Assembly (NCBI GenBank): GCA_030828175.1
Contig: JAURDB010000007.1
Location: 1 to 36,820, forward strand
Origin: Flavobacteriales bacterium
GTDB taxonomy: Bacteria > Bacteroidota > Bacteroidia > Flavobacteriales_D > Sanyastnellaceae
Length of the DNA: 36,820 nucleotides
Direction of reading: 5' to 3'
Positions 1 to 9,759 of this stretch are shown one piece after another. Every line of letters begins with the position of its first letter. Position 1 is the stretch's first letter. The position numbers were made by a program, and so were the translations under genes. Under the pieces are notes generated by a model. It saw nothing but the letters and a program-made list of their open reading frames with translations. It searched no databases and had not been told where the DNA came from.

Positions 1-29
1 AATGTAGTGCTGGCTGTTGCTTGTGCGCC

Positions 30-530
30 ATGGACTATTTTGCCGATGTGATGGAGCAATGGCATGGGTGGACCTTGATCGTTCTGGTCCTGTTGATTGG
101 CGAGGCCTTTGTACCGGGATTGGTTCTCGGTTCTTTGGCGGTCGGCGCCGTGGCGGGCGGGTTGGCCAGCTTGATCACGGAAAGCTGGGAATACCAATTC
201 ATCGCAGCGTCTGCAGGTTCTGTCCTGTCGCTTGTCTTCCTTCGTCCCCTGGCCATGCGCAAGTGGTTCAGTGGTGATTCCGTCGCAACCGGCGTGGATG
301 CCCTTCCGGGAAGGGAGGTGCGCATCACGGAGGCTTTCGATGTGAAGACCGGGCGGGGACGGGGACGCATCGATGGAGACGATTGGCTCATTGAATTTCC
401 TGAAGACTGGTCCGGCCGTCGGGATGAAGGCCAGACCGCATTGAATTCGCCCGATCAATTCGCCGTGGGTGACCGTTTGGAAATCCTGCGAGTGGAATCC
501 AACGTGCTCATCGTCATACCGATCAACTGA
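30..530 (+). CDS. NfeD-like short membrane protein
   Basis: N-terminal TM helices plus a C-terminal OB-like domain (GREVRITEAFDVKTGRGRGRIDGDDWLIEF); lies directly upstream of an SPFH gene. ATG at 30 preferred over TTG at 21. Confidence 0.8.
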   Translation: MDYFADVMEQWHGWTLIVLVLLIGEAFVPGLVLGSLAVGAVAGGLASLITESWEYQFIAASAGSVLSLVFLRPLAMRKWFSGDSVATGVDALPGREVRITEAFDVKTGRGRGRIDGDDWLIEFPEDWSGRRDEGQTALNSPDQFAVGDRLEILRVESNVLIVIPIN

Positions 531-545
531 TATTTCCTCAACCCT

Positions 546-1532
546 ATGGAAGGCTTTTCTTTTATCTCCGTTACCCTCCTTATCCTCGCCATGGTTGTCG
601 TGGTGCGGGGACTGCGCATCATCAAACAAAGCGAGGCGATGGTCATCGAGCGTCTCGGCCGATACCGCACCACCCTCACGGCGGGCATCAACATCATCAT
701 CCCCTTCATCGACCGGCCCCGTTCCAGCATCTGGCGTTACGTGAAGGAGGATGCCATGGGTGAGCGGATGATTGCCTACAAAATGTTGGATCGCATTGAC
801 CTGCGGGAAACGGTGTTCGACTTTCCCCGCCAGAGTGTGATCACGCGGGACAATGTGGTCACGGAGATCAATGCCCTCATTTATTTTCAGGTGGTCGATC
901 CGGTCAAGAGCGTCTATGAGATCAACAACCTGCCCAATGCCATTGAGAAGCTGACCCAGACAACGCTGCGGAACGTGCTCGGCGAGTTGGATCTGGATGA
1001 ATGCCTGTCCAGCAGGGACACCATCAACACCAAGCTGAGGGCCATCCTGGACGAGGCGACCAACAAGTGGGGCGTCAAGGTGAACCGCGTGGAGTTGCAG
1101 GACATCAATCCTCCGCAGGACATCAAGGAGGCGATGGAAAAGCAGATGCGTGCCGAACGGAGCCGCCGTGCACAGATCATCGAAGCCGAGGGAACCAAGA
1201 CGGCGGCCATTCTGGAGGCAGAAGGCCGGAAAGGCGCCGATATCAACCAGGCCGAGGGCGAGCGTCAAGCGGCCATCTTGGAAGCCGAGGGGCGTGCAGT
1301 GGCCCGCCTGAAGGTGGCCGAGGCGGAGGCGGAGGCCATTCGGAAGGTGGCGGAGGCGGTGGCCAAGACCAAGGCCGACCCCACCCAGTATCTCATCGCG
1401 GTGCGTTATGTGGAAGCACTGGAGAAGATGATGGATACTTCCAACGACAAGTCGCGTGTGGTCTTCATGCCCTATGAGGCGAGTGGCATGCTGGGCAGCG
1501 TTGGCAGCATCAAGGAATTGCTGAAGGATTGA
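546..1532 (+). CDS. SPFH/stomatin-like (paraslipin/QmcA type) protein
   Basis: N-terminal TM, SPFH core (GRYRTTLTAGINIIIPFID...DNVVTEINALIYFQVVDP), EAEG-rich coiled-coil tail. Confidence 0.93.
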   Translation: MEGFSFISVTLLILAMVVVVRGLRIIKQSEAMVIERLGRYRTTLTAGINIIIPFIDRPRSSIWRYVKEDAMGERMIAYKMLDRIDLRETVFDFPRQSVITRDNVVTEINALIYFQVVDPVKSVYEINNLPNAIEKLTQTTLRNVLGELDLDECLSSRDTINTKLRAILDEATNKWGVKVNRVELQDINPPQDIKEAMEKQMRAERSRRAQIIEAEGTKTAAILEAEGRKGADINQAEGERQAAILEAEGRAVARLKVAEAEAEAIRKVAEAVAKTKADPTQYLIAVRYVEALEKMMDTSNDKSRVVFMPYEASGMLGSVGSIKELLKD

Positions 1533-2935
1533 GCAACGCAGATCTCACAGCGGCCTTTGAGGCCTTGCAGGCGGCCCATCGCAATCGCCCTGCGTCCAGC
1601 CTGCGCGAGCGGAGGGCGCTGTTGGCCCAGATGTTGGACGGACTGCGGGAATTCGAGCAGCCCTTGCTGGATGCTTTGAAGCAGGACTTGAGCAAGTCAG
1701 AACCTGAGGCCCGTCTGACCGAGTTCTTTCCCATCCGCAAGGAAATTTCCTTCATGCGGAAGCACCTGGGGGAATGGATGCGCCCTGAGCGCTGCTCCAC
1801 ACCCTTGCAGTTGTTCGGTACCGTTTCCGAGATCATCAACCAGCCCAAGGGTGTGGTCTTGGTCATTGCTCCTTGGAATTTCCCCCTCCTGCTGACCATG
1901 AAGCCCGTGATTGCGGCATTGGCAGCGGGGAATCGGGTTGTGGTGAAGCCACCGGAGCAGGCGCCGGCCACGTCTCGGGTCATGGCGGATTGGATGCGGA
2001 AGGTGTTTTCCGAGGACCTCGTGAAGGTCGTGTTGGGCGGGCCTGAGGAGGCCGCGCATTTGACCTCGCTTCCCTTTGACCACATCTTTTTCACGGGAGG
2101 AACGGTCACGGGACAAAAAGTCATCCGTGCAGCGGCCGAGCATTTGACTCCCCTCACCCTGGAATTGGGAGGCAAGAGCCCTGCCATCATTGATGCCTCC
2201 GCCAATATGTCCGAAGTTGCCCAGCGAATGGCGTGGGGCAAGACGTTGAATTCCGGGCAAGTATGTATAGCTCCGGACTATTTGTTGCTGGAGCGCGGCT
2301 TGCAGGACCGCATGGTGGAAGCCCTTGTCTCGGTTTGGGACCGTTGGTTCGGAAAAGACAAGGCGTCATCGCTCGATTATGGTCGGATTGTCAATGCAGA
2401 TCAATTCGACCGTTTGGTGGAAACTTTGGAGGATGCCAGGGCAAAGGGGGCGAAGGTGTTATGTGGTGGAGGTCACGACCGGTCGGCCCTCTTTATGGAG
2501 CCCACCATCCTCGTGGATGTCACTTCGGATATGCGCATTCTGCGGGAGGAGATTTTCGGCCCCATCCTTCCCATTCTGACGTGGGATGACCCCACTGAAG
2601 TGCCCGGCATCATTGCTTCCATCCGGGACCAACCCCTGGCCTTGTACATATTCACCAAGTCGAGGAAACGCGCCCGCATGTGGTTGTCCACCACCCGTTC
2701 GGGAACCGTGGGAATCGGCGAAGCAGTCGTGCAAATTGCCAATCCCCGACTGCCATTTGGGGGTGTGCAGGCCAGTGGCAATGGAAGGTCCAATGGAAGG
2801 GCTTCCTTTGATGAGTTCTCCAACCGTCGCAGTGTTTTGAGGAAAACGCTGCCTTTGACGGCGGTCCCCCTCTCCTTTCCCCCCTTTGGACCATTCAAGC
2901 AGGGTTTGGCGCGGTGGATTTCGAGAAAGCTCTGA
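1529..2935 (+). CDS. Aldehyde dehydrogenase family protein
   Basis: APWNFPLLL, LELGGKSPAII, NSGQVCIAPDY and EEIFGPILPI motifs. TTG start overlaps the upstream stop (TTGA). Confidence 0.95.
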   Translation: MSNADLTAAFEALQAAHRNRPASSLRERRALLAQMLDGLREFEQPLLDALKQDLSKSEPEARLTEFFPIRKEISFMRKHLGEWMRPERCSTPLQLFGTVSEIINQPKGVVLVIAPWNFPLLLTMKPVIAALAAGNRVVVKPPEQAPATSRVMADWMRKVFSEDLVKVVLGGPEEAAHLTSLPFDHIFFTGGTVTGQKVIRAAAEHLTPLTLELGGKSPAIIDASANMSEVAQRMAWGKTLNSGQVCIAPDYLLLERGLQDRMVEALVSVWDRWFGKDKASSLDYGRIVNADQFDRLVETLEDARAKGAKVLCGGGHDRSALFMEPTILVDVTSDMRILREEIFGPILPILTWDDPTEVPGIIASIRDQPLALYIFTKSRKRARMWLSTTRSGTVGIGEAVVQIANPRLPFGGVQASGNGRSNGRASFDEFSNRRSVLRKTLPLTAVPLSFPPFGPFKQGLARWISRKL

Positions 2936-2970
2936 CGATGACGGATTGATCGTCGGAGCCGGGTTCCACC

Positions 2971-4068
2971 TTGCCTTGGCTTATCTTGCGAACCGTGCTC
3001 GTACAGACCCATTTCCCCAGAAAACTCGCCCCCGGCAGGTACGACCAGTACCTTGCTTCCGGTTGGTTTCGGGGCAGCGTCATGTTGTACAAGGTGGACC
3101 TGCTCTGCATAGAGTCGGGCATCTACGGAGTGGTCAACATCCGCATGAACCTGGATCGTTTCTCATTGCGGAAGAGCCAGCGGAAGCGCTTGGGGCGCGG
3201 TGACAGGAAATTCACGGTCAGCATAGGAACCGCAAAGCCCGATGCGGAAAAGGAAGCGTTGTATGCGCTGCACAAGGATCGCTTCAAGGGTTTCATCCAC
3301 CCCACGTTGAATGAGTATTTGACAAGTGGATTTCACCGCACGGTATTCGATACGAGAGAGGTGTGTGTCTACGACGGTGACAAATTGGTGGCAGTCAGTT
3401 ATTTCGACATGGGTGAGAAGTCCATGGCGAGCCTGATTGGCTTGCAGCATCCGGATTATCGTTCCTACGGATTGGGTATCTACACCATGCTGAAGGAAAT
3501 CGAGTTTGGACGTTCTGCTGGTTTCAAATGGTACTACCCCGGATATGTTTTGGATTTGCCCTCTGACTTTGACTACAAGCTGGAATTGGGTGATTTCGAA
3601 TTCTACACCCCTACGAAGCGATGGGGAACCTTCAAGAATTTTGATCCCTCCAAAACCACAGGCAATCGGGTGCGTGAGGCGATGGGGCGCTTGAAATCGG
3701 GTTTGGAGGCATTGGGCATTTCCAGCAACGAACGTTACTACCCCTATTTCTCTTTGGGTTACATGGCTCCATGGCAGCTCGAGTTTTTGACGTTGCCACA
3801 TTTCATGGAGCTTGCGGAAGTAGAGGGGCGTCGATTGATTGTGGGGTATGAGCCCGTGCAAAGGGACTACCGGTTGTTGGATGTAGGCCCTACCGAGGAC
3901 TTCAATCATTTGGTCAGGATGGACCACAGCGCCGGTTTGTCGACAGAGGGTGCGCATTTCATGGAAATGCTGCAGGTACGCAGGGTGCTTCATCAATCGG
4001 ATGATGTCGATTTGCTTCTCGCGCAATTGGTGGCCCGGGGTTGGGCACGCCCGGACGGGATGGCCTGA
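2971..4068 (+). CDS. Arginyl-tRNA--protein transferase (ATE/Bpt)-like GNAT-fold protein
   Basis: LRKSQRKRLGRG...LYALHKDRFKGF...VAVSYFDMGEKSMASLIGLQHPDYRSYGLGIYTMLKEIEFGRSAGFKWYYPGYVL resembles the ATE C-terminal domain. Exact start uncertain (TTG 2971 or downstream). Confidence 0.75.
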   Translation: MPWLILRTVLVQTHFPRKLAPGRYDQYLASGWFRGSVMLYKVDLLCIESGIYGVVNIRMNLDRFSLRKSQRKRLGRGDRKFTVSIGTAKPDAEKEALYALHKDRFKGFIHPTLNEYLTSGFHRTVFDTREVCVYDGDKLVAVSYFDMGEKSMASLIGLQHPDYRSYGLGIYTMLKEIEFGRSAGFKWYYPGYVLDLPSDFDYKLELGDFEFYTPTKRWGTFKNFDPSKTTGNRVREAMGRLKSGLEALGISSNERYYPYFSLGYMAPWQLEFLTLPHFMELAEVEGRRLIVGYEPVQRDYRLLDVGPTEDFNHLVRMDHSAGLSTEGAHFMEMLQVRRVLHQSDDVDLLLAQLVARGWARPDGMA

Positions 4069-4097
4069 ATCCGGTTTCACTTTGCGAGCTTGCGTCC

Positions 4098-4865
4098 ATG
4101 AAATTGGGAACGTGGAATGTGAACGGCATCCGGGCCGTGGCCAAGAAGGATTTTGCGGGATGGCTCGGTCAGAGCGGATTGGATGTACTGGGATTGCAGG
4201 AAACCAAGGCCCAGGATGACCAGGTAAGGGAGGCTTTGTTTGATCTCGGAGGGGATTGGCACATTCACTCTTCCAGCGCCATCAAGAAGGGATACAGCGG
4301 TACGGCCATTTTGTCCCGCGTGGAGCCCCAAGCGGTCACGCATGGAATCGGTGTGGACGGCTTGGATGATGAGGGCCGGGTCACTTCCGCTGATTTTGGG
4401 TCATTCCATTTCGTCACGGTCTACACGCCGAACAGCTCTTCAGGCTTGAAGCGACTGCCATTCAGAAAGCAATGGGACGTTGCTTTCCTTTCATACCTCC
4501 AGGGATTGGCGGCGGAGAAGCCTGTGATTTGCTGTGGTGACTTGAATGTGGCGCACCAACCCATCGATTTGGCTCGGCCCGATGCGAACTACAACAAGAC
4601 GCCGGGATACACTCAGGATGAAATCGATGGCATGACCGCGTTGTTGGAAGGGGGATTTTGCGACGTCTGGCGTCAGCAGAATCCGGACCGTGTGGAATAC
4701 TCATGGTGGAGCTACCGCGGAGGAGCCCGAGAGAAGAATGTCGGTTGGCGGTTGGATTACTTCTTGGCCTCAGAAGAGGCACTCGGACATTGCGGTCCCG
4801 CTGCGATCTTGGGAGATGTGCACGGTTCGGACCACTGTCCGGTGGTGCTCGACTTCAAGGGTTGA
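4098..4865 (+). CDS. xthA: Exodeoxyribonuclease III family AP endonuclease
   Basis: MKLGTWNVNGIRAV, LQETKAQDDQ, GDLNVAH, WRLDYFLAS and GSDHCPVVL motifs. Confidence 0.95.
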   Translation: MKLGTWNVNGIRAVAKKDFAGWLGQSGLDVLGLQETKAQDDQVREALFDLGGDWHIHSSSAIKKGYSGTAILSRVEPQAVTHGIGVDGLDDEGRVTSADFGSFHFVTVYTPNSSSGLKRLPFRKQWDVAFLSYLQGLAAEKPVICCGDLNVAHQPIDLARPDANYNKTPGYTQDEIDGMTALLEGGFCDVWRQQNPDRVEYSWWSYRGGAREKNVGWRLDYFLASEEALGHCGPAAILGDVHGSDHCPVVLDFKG

Positions 4866-6848
4866 TCATTGGCGCACGAGGCGCAATGAGCCTGCATCAG
4901 ATTTGAACAGGTAAGTACCTGAGGTTGGCAAGGCCAGCCGAAGCTCTTTGTTTGGACAGAGCCCTTCTTCTATGGATCTACCGGTCCCGTCGAAAACTGC
5001 GTAGGATCCGATTTGCCTTTCTGCCTTCACCCGAAGCAGGCCGTTTTCGCTGGGATTGGGAAAGGCAAACAAGGTGCTTCCCGCGGTCTCCTCGAGGACG
5101 TCGCTGATGGTCTCTGTCCATTCGAGAGATGCGATTCTTTCGGGCGTGGGAACGAATTCCGCATACAAGGTTCTGAAGCCCTCTATGAGGCTGTCCCCTT
5201 CCAATTCCAGCATAGGAGCTGCCCATTTGGGTGGGAGGCTTTGGTACCAAACGGTACAGGTGAACTGAAGTTCGGTGGTTTCATTCCACCCCTCCGGCAT
5301 CACATAGGTGACCTGGTCTGTCCCTGTTCCCTCCCCTTCCTCGCTGCTGAAATTGAAGTTGGGGTCGTTCAATGCACCGCCGACGACTTCGGTGGTGTCG
5401 TACACGATGTGAGCGGTCGAGAATCCACGGGGGACGAGGCGGTTGTCTTTCAGATGGTCGTGTGCCCTTTCCAGCAAGGTGGTAGGGTCACCGTTCACAT
5501 CGCCCAAGACCAATTCGTAAATGACGACGTCTTCTTCATTTGTGATGATGTCATGGTGCGGTTCCCAAGCGACGTCTTCCTGTCCCAGGATGTGCCCTGT
5601 GGAAGGGTTCCAGGCACCCGAGTGAAACAAGCTTTGTCCATCGGCATCGGTTACATGGAGTTCAATCCAAGCCCGACGGGCCGGGTATCCAGAGGGGAAT
5701 TTGTGGCCTGCCTTGTTGAGCAGGTTCACGACTACGTGCATTTCCCCGGCTTCGATGTATGTGGAAGCGGTGAGGTCCAGCGTCTGTTCTTCCAGCATTT
5801 TCAAGGTGCGATCGAGGGTGCTGTCAAACTGGGCTTCCGTGGCGTTCAACCCCAATGAGTCCACGTTGTTCCTCAGCATGCGGAGCATGTGGGTATTGGC
5901 GCCGACGAAGTAATGCAGGGAGAAAGGAGAACGGGGCTGCAACCAGGCATACCCGCTGGCAATGCCAACCGGATCATCGATTTGGGGCATGTGGCATCCT
6001 TGGCATTCCTGCTGTTCTGGTCCCTCTGAATACACGGAATTGACCCATTCGTGATAGGTCGCCTGCTCTATGACGGAAACGCCGGTGTATTCTCCTTCGA
6101 GGTCCACGCTGTTGGTAATCAAGCTGTGGCAAGCGGCACAGCTCTCAGAGCGCGTCATGTGCTCTCCATACAGCGGCATGAAGCCGATGAAGCTTTGCAT
6201 GGGTTGGTATTGGACCGGGTACTCGTCCTTTCCGCCTCCGTAGGGGCCGTAAATCGTGTCTTCGACGAAGGTCATCTCTCCGCTGAAGCGGGTACCGATT
6301 CCTGCGGCATCTTGCTGGTGACAAACCGCGCAATTCACACCGTCAAGGGCAAGGCTGTCCGTCAAAGCTTCCAGCAGCGAGTAGTACTCTGCCCCCTCGT
6401 GGTGGGCGGCAAAATGTCCGACCGGTGCATGGCAGCTTGTGCACTTGTCCTCCAGTTCCGCGGCATGTCCCGGATTGGTGATGACCTCATGGCGGACTTT
6501 GGCCCTCCAGAAGGGATCCTTGGTACTGTTGGCCATGATGGAACTGCGCCAATCGTCCACCACATTCACGTCCCATCCGTCGGGCATGGGGTCCATGGGA
6601 AAGCTCTGGCCCGCAATGGAGGCGAGATCGTTTGGGTCTTCTCCATGGCAACCTGCACATTTTCCAGAGCCGTAGAACAATGCGTTGATCGTGTCGGGCA
6701 GGCCTCCCAGGTTGTCGTTTCTGAAATAGGCCTCCAGCCCTTCATGGGCGGCCATCACCGGCCGGGGAGAAAATGCCCCCAATTGCCAAGCGGCACTCGT
6801 CGTGACGAGCAGTGTCGCTAGAACTGCAAAACCAATGGCCTTACGCAT
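4866..6848 (-). CDS. Pentaheme c-type cytochrome with C-terminal T9SS sorting-like domain
   Basis: Five CXXCH motifs (CAGCH, CTSCH, CAVCH, CAACH, CQGCH); N-terminal hydrophobic signal; C-terminal FAFPNPSENGLLRVKAERQIGSYAVFDGTGR...GTYLFKSDAGSLRLVRQ. Confidence 0.88.
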   Translation of the reverse strand: MRKAIGFAVLATLLVTTSAAWQLGAFSPRPVMAAHEGLEAYFRNDNLGGLPDTINALFYGSGKCAGCHGEDPNDLASIAGQSFPMDPMPDGWDVNVVDDWRSSIMANSTKDPFWRAKVRHEVITNPGHAAELEDKCTSCHAPVGHFAAHHEGAEYYSLLEALTDSLALDGVNCAVCHQQDAAGIGTRFSGEMTFVEDTIYGPYGGGKDEYPVQYQPMQSFIGFMPLYGEHMTRSESCAACHSLITNSVDLEGEYTGVSVIEQATYHEWVNSVYSEGPEQQECQGCHMPQIDDPVGIASGYAWLQPRSPFSLHYFVGANTHMLRMLRNNVDSLGLNATEAQFDSTLDRTLKMLEEQTLDLTASTYIEAGEMHVVVNLLNKAGHKFPSGYPARRAWIELHVTDADGQSLFHSGAWNPSTGHILGQEDVAWEPHHDIITNEEDVVIYELVLGDVNGDPTTLLERAHDHLKDNRLVPRGFSTAHIVYDTTEVVGGALNDPNFNFSSEEGEGTGTDQVTYVMPEGWNETTELQFTCTVWYQSLPPKWAAPMLELEGDSLIEGFRTLYAEFVPTPERIASLEWTETISDVLEETAGSTLFAFPNPSENGLLRVKAERQIGSYAVFDGTGRSIEEGLCPNKELRLALPTSGTYLFKSDAGSLRLVRQ

Positions 6849-6909
6849 ACTTAAAGATGCAAAGGACCCCGCCCGGATACCGGACGAGGTCCATGGATGC
6901 TGTGTTTTC

Positions 6910-9759
6910 TTATCGCAGGACGATCCGCGCCGTGGCGGAGTTCTCTGCCCCTGTGAGCTTCAGGATGTGCACACCTCGTGGCAATTCGTTCAAGTCCAGG
7001 ACACCGAGTTCCGCGGCTCCATTGGCCTGCACGCTGTACAGAATGCGGCCAGACATGTCGATGACTTCACAGGTCACGGCCCCGAAGCCGAACTCGGACC
7101 AATCCAGACGCACGATGCCTTCGGAGGGATTGGGATGCACGCGCAAAGCGCCCTCCAAAACGGTGATGTCGTCCACTCCGGAGACTTCGACGGTGACCGT
7201 GACCGGCACCCGGTCGGAAGCACAGGCCACGCCTTGGGTGGTCACTGTCCAATCGTAGAAGAAGTAGTAGTAACTCGTGGCGTTGTTGGGGTTGCTCACG
7301 CTGGTCGATGTGATGGTCGCGAGATCTCCTATGGCATACGGGAAGTCGAGGTCGCTCCCCTGGCCATCTCTCCACAGCTGGGGATTTCCTCCATTGCTGC
7401 GAAGTCCCATGCCGGTGCCGGCAGGCGCTTCGAGTTCCAGGGTCACGGTGCTTTCGCCGTCGGGGATGTTCACGGTGACTTCATCCAGGATGTTTCCGGC
7501 ATCGTCAATGACGGCGATGCTGCGGTCGCCCTCGCCGTTGGCAAAGACCTTCACGGATTGGATGATGATGGGCTCGTAGGCATCGAAACGCAGCCAGTAG
7601 TTGCTGTTGTTGTGGTACTGCCCTTCGGATTGTTGCGAGGACCCGCCCATGGCGGTCTCCAATCCGTGGTTGATGACATCCTCCACCCAGAACGTGGTGG
7701 TTTCATTCAGGACAGGGGTTTCGAAGTTGTTGCCGATGAACACCGGATTGGTTGCGGTTTCGCTGTCGTACCAATGCAGTTCATTGCCGCTGAAGTCGAG
7801 GGTCGTGCTCGCAGGAGTAGGAATGGAGCTGTCTTCTACTTCTGGGGTGACGGGGGATTCGAATACTTCGATCACAATGTCTTCAGACGCGGTGGGTTCA
7901 GCGCACTCGCCTTCCACCGATACGGAGTAGGTGCCGGGTTCGGTGACCAGGATGGCCTGGTCCGTTGCGCCCGTGCTCCAGGTGTAGGATGGCGCAGCAC
8001 TGCAGATGAGCGTGACGCTTTCGCCCTCGCACAACTTGAGCTCACCGTCGATGGTGATGGAAGGCACTTCAGGCTGGTAGACCTCGATGGCGATGGGATT
8101 GGAAATGCCAGCACATCCGTCGGCGTCGTACACCAGCACGGTGTAGTTGCCGGTTTCTCCCACTGTGACAGCCTCACCTTCTGTTCCGTTGCTCCAGCTG
8201 TAGCTGCTGAATCCACCGGGGGCAGTGAGCGTGGCGGTCTCTCCCGGACACAGAACAGCGGCTCCCTCCAGCGCGAGGTCGAATGCGCCGATTTGGCACG
8301 GCGCTTCGATGACGTTGTGGTAGGTGTCGATGGCGGGGTTCTCCAAGGTGACGGTGAATCCACTGGGGAAACTCACGACAGCACTGTCGATGGCATCTGC
8401 GGCACCCAGTCCGAAGTGGGGGTGGGTGGAGCAGGTGATGCCGTAGCTCTCCCCTGCCCTCACATCGCGGAGCTGTACTCCCCATGGTCCGTAGACGGCC
8501 ACTTGGGCGCCCACGGCGTCCGCGTTGGACTCAATGCCTTGAAGGTCGAAGCAGACCCAATGGTTCTCGTTTCCATCGTTGATGTAGAGTTGGTCGGGGT
8601 TGTTGTTGTCGGGGCTCACGTACACGCCACCGTGGCTGGCGATGATGTCGATCTGACCGTCGCGTCCCACGTCGCCGGTGGCGAAACTCAGCATGGCGTC
8701 TCCGTAAGAGAAGGGCCATTCGAGCTGTTCAAAGGTGCCGTCGCCGTTGCCCTTGAAGTAATAGTTGGAGCTGTTGTCTCCTGAGGTCATGAAGTCCAGG
8801 AAGCCGTCGTTGTCGAAATCCTCGAGCTTGCTCTGCAGGAAAAATCCACTCACTTCCATCCCGCTTCCGGCGGTGATGTCGGTGTAGTGGCCGGTGCCGT
8901 CGTTTTCCAACAGCATCAACGTCGTGCTGTGGTTGGTCACGGCGAGGTCCATGTCTCCGTCGTTGTCGATGTCCCCGAAATCAGCCGTCCAGCTCTGCTC
9001 GTAGAACACGAGGCCGCGCTCGAGGGCTTCCTCGGTCCATCCGCCTTGACCGTCGTTCACCCAAAGCTGGTTGATGCGGCGGGGGTCATTGGGATCGTTG
9101 ACGAACTGGCGGCACTTGGCGATGTACAGGTCCACGTCGCCGTCGCTGTCAAAGTCGGAGAAGACCGTTCCGTAGTTGCCGCTGTGGTCGGTGTTGGGGT
9201 AATCGCTGTAGTCGTAGTCCATCAGCGGCATCAGGGACGCGTCGTTCAAGGGAAGACCGGCTTCATCGCCTTTCCACATGCGGCTGAGCGCGTCGTCGTG
9301 GCAACCGAATGCGTCGAGCACTCCATCATTGTCCAGATCGGCCATGTTGCAGGCCTGCATGAACATGGCGCCATTGTCGAGGTCATCGAGCTGGTAGTTG
9401 CCGCCGGTGCCGATGCGCATCAGGTGTACACCGTCATAGCTTCCGCCTGCGAAAATGTCTTTGATGCCGTCGTTGTCCATGTCGCCGATGCAGGCGCCCC
9501 ACTGGTTGGCTCCGCTCACCGGGCCGTAATGGACCTGGTTGAAGCCGGTTTGGGTTTGGTACAGCACGTGGACATCCTCTCCCTGGTCGAAGAGGACGAT
9601 GTCGTCCAAGCCATCGTTGTCGACATCAATGAAGCCGATGGGACCTCCGCTGTTGAAGGTTCCTCCGAGCTGATCGGTAGCCAGGGTAAAGGTTTGCGCA
9701 AAAGCAAGGGAGCTGAACAGGGTCATTGCCGTCAGCAGGGAAAGGTGGGTTTGGTTCAT
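6910..9759 (-). CDS. FG-GAP/VCBS repeat and ASPIC/UnbV domain protein with T9SS type A sorting domain
   Basis: Repeated D.D.DGD/DNDGxxD motifs; ASPIC-like GIESNADAVGAQVAVYG...RAGESYGITCSTHPHFGLG; C-terminal VHPNPSEGIVRLDW...RGVHILKLTG. Start placed at the signal-peptide Met (MNQTHLSLLTAMTLFSSLAFAQ). Confidence 0.9.
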   Translation of the reverse strand: MNQTHLSLLTAMTLFSSLAFAQTFTLATDQLGGTFNSGGPIGFIDVDNDGLDDIVLFDQGEDVHVLYQTQTGFNQVHYGPVSGANQWGACIGDMDNDGIKDIFAGGSYDGVHLMRIGTGGNYQLDDLDNGAMFMQACNMADLDNDGVLDAFGCHDDALSRMWKGDEAGLPLNDASLMPLMDYDYSDYPNTDHSGNYGTVFSDFDSDGDVDLYIAKCRQFVNDPNDPRRINQLWVNDGQGGWTEEALERGLVFYEQSWTADFGDIDNDGDMDLAVTNHSTTLMLLENDGTGHYTDITAGSGMEVSGFFLQSKLEDFDNDGFLDFMTSGDNSSNYYFKGNGDGTFEQLEWPFSYGDAMLSFATGDVGRDGQIDIIASHGGVYVSPDNNNPDQLYINDGNENHWVCFDLQGIESNADAVGAQVAVYGPWGVQLRDVRAGESYGITCSTHPHFGLGAADAIDSAVVSFPSGFTVTLENPAIDTYHNVIEAPCQIGAFDLALEGAAVLCPGETATLTAPGGFSSYSWSNGTEGEAVTVGETGNYTVLVYDADGCAGISNPIAIEVYQPEVPSITIDGELKLCEGESVTLICSAAPSYTWSTGATDQAILVTEPGTYSVSVEGECAEPTASEDIVIEVFESPVTPEVEDSSIPTPASTTLDFSGNELHWYDSETATNPVFIGNNFETPVLNETTTFWVEDVINHGLETAMGGSSQQSEGQYHNNSNYWLRFDAYEPIIIQSVKVFANGEGDRSIAVIDDAGNILDEVTVNIPDGESTVTLELEAPAGTGMGLRSNGGNPQLWRDGQGSDLDFPYAIGDLATITSTSVSNPNNATSYYYFFYDWTVTTQGVACASDRVPVTVTVEVSGVDDITVLEGALRVHPNPSEGIVRLDWSEFGFGAVTCEVIDMSGRILYSVQANGAAELGVLDLNELPRGVHILKLTGAENSATARIVLR

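Noticed and set aside
1201-1400. Repetitive GAGGC/GAAGCCGAGG units, considered as a DNA repeat
   Set aside because: Explained by EAEG/AEAEA coiled-coil codons in the SPFH protein.
6802-8784. 660-aa plus-strand ORF over the FG-GAP/ASPIC gene
   Set aside because: Shadow of repeated D/N/G codons on the opposite strand; no domain and no start context.
8700-9700. Repeated gtcgttgtcga/atgtcgccg motifs, considered as a repeat array or CRISPR
   Set aside because: Irregular spacing and coding for DNDGD-type FG-GAP calcium-binding motifs; no spacer structure.
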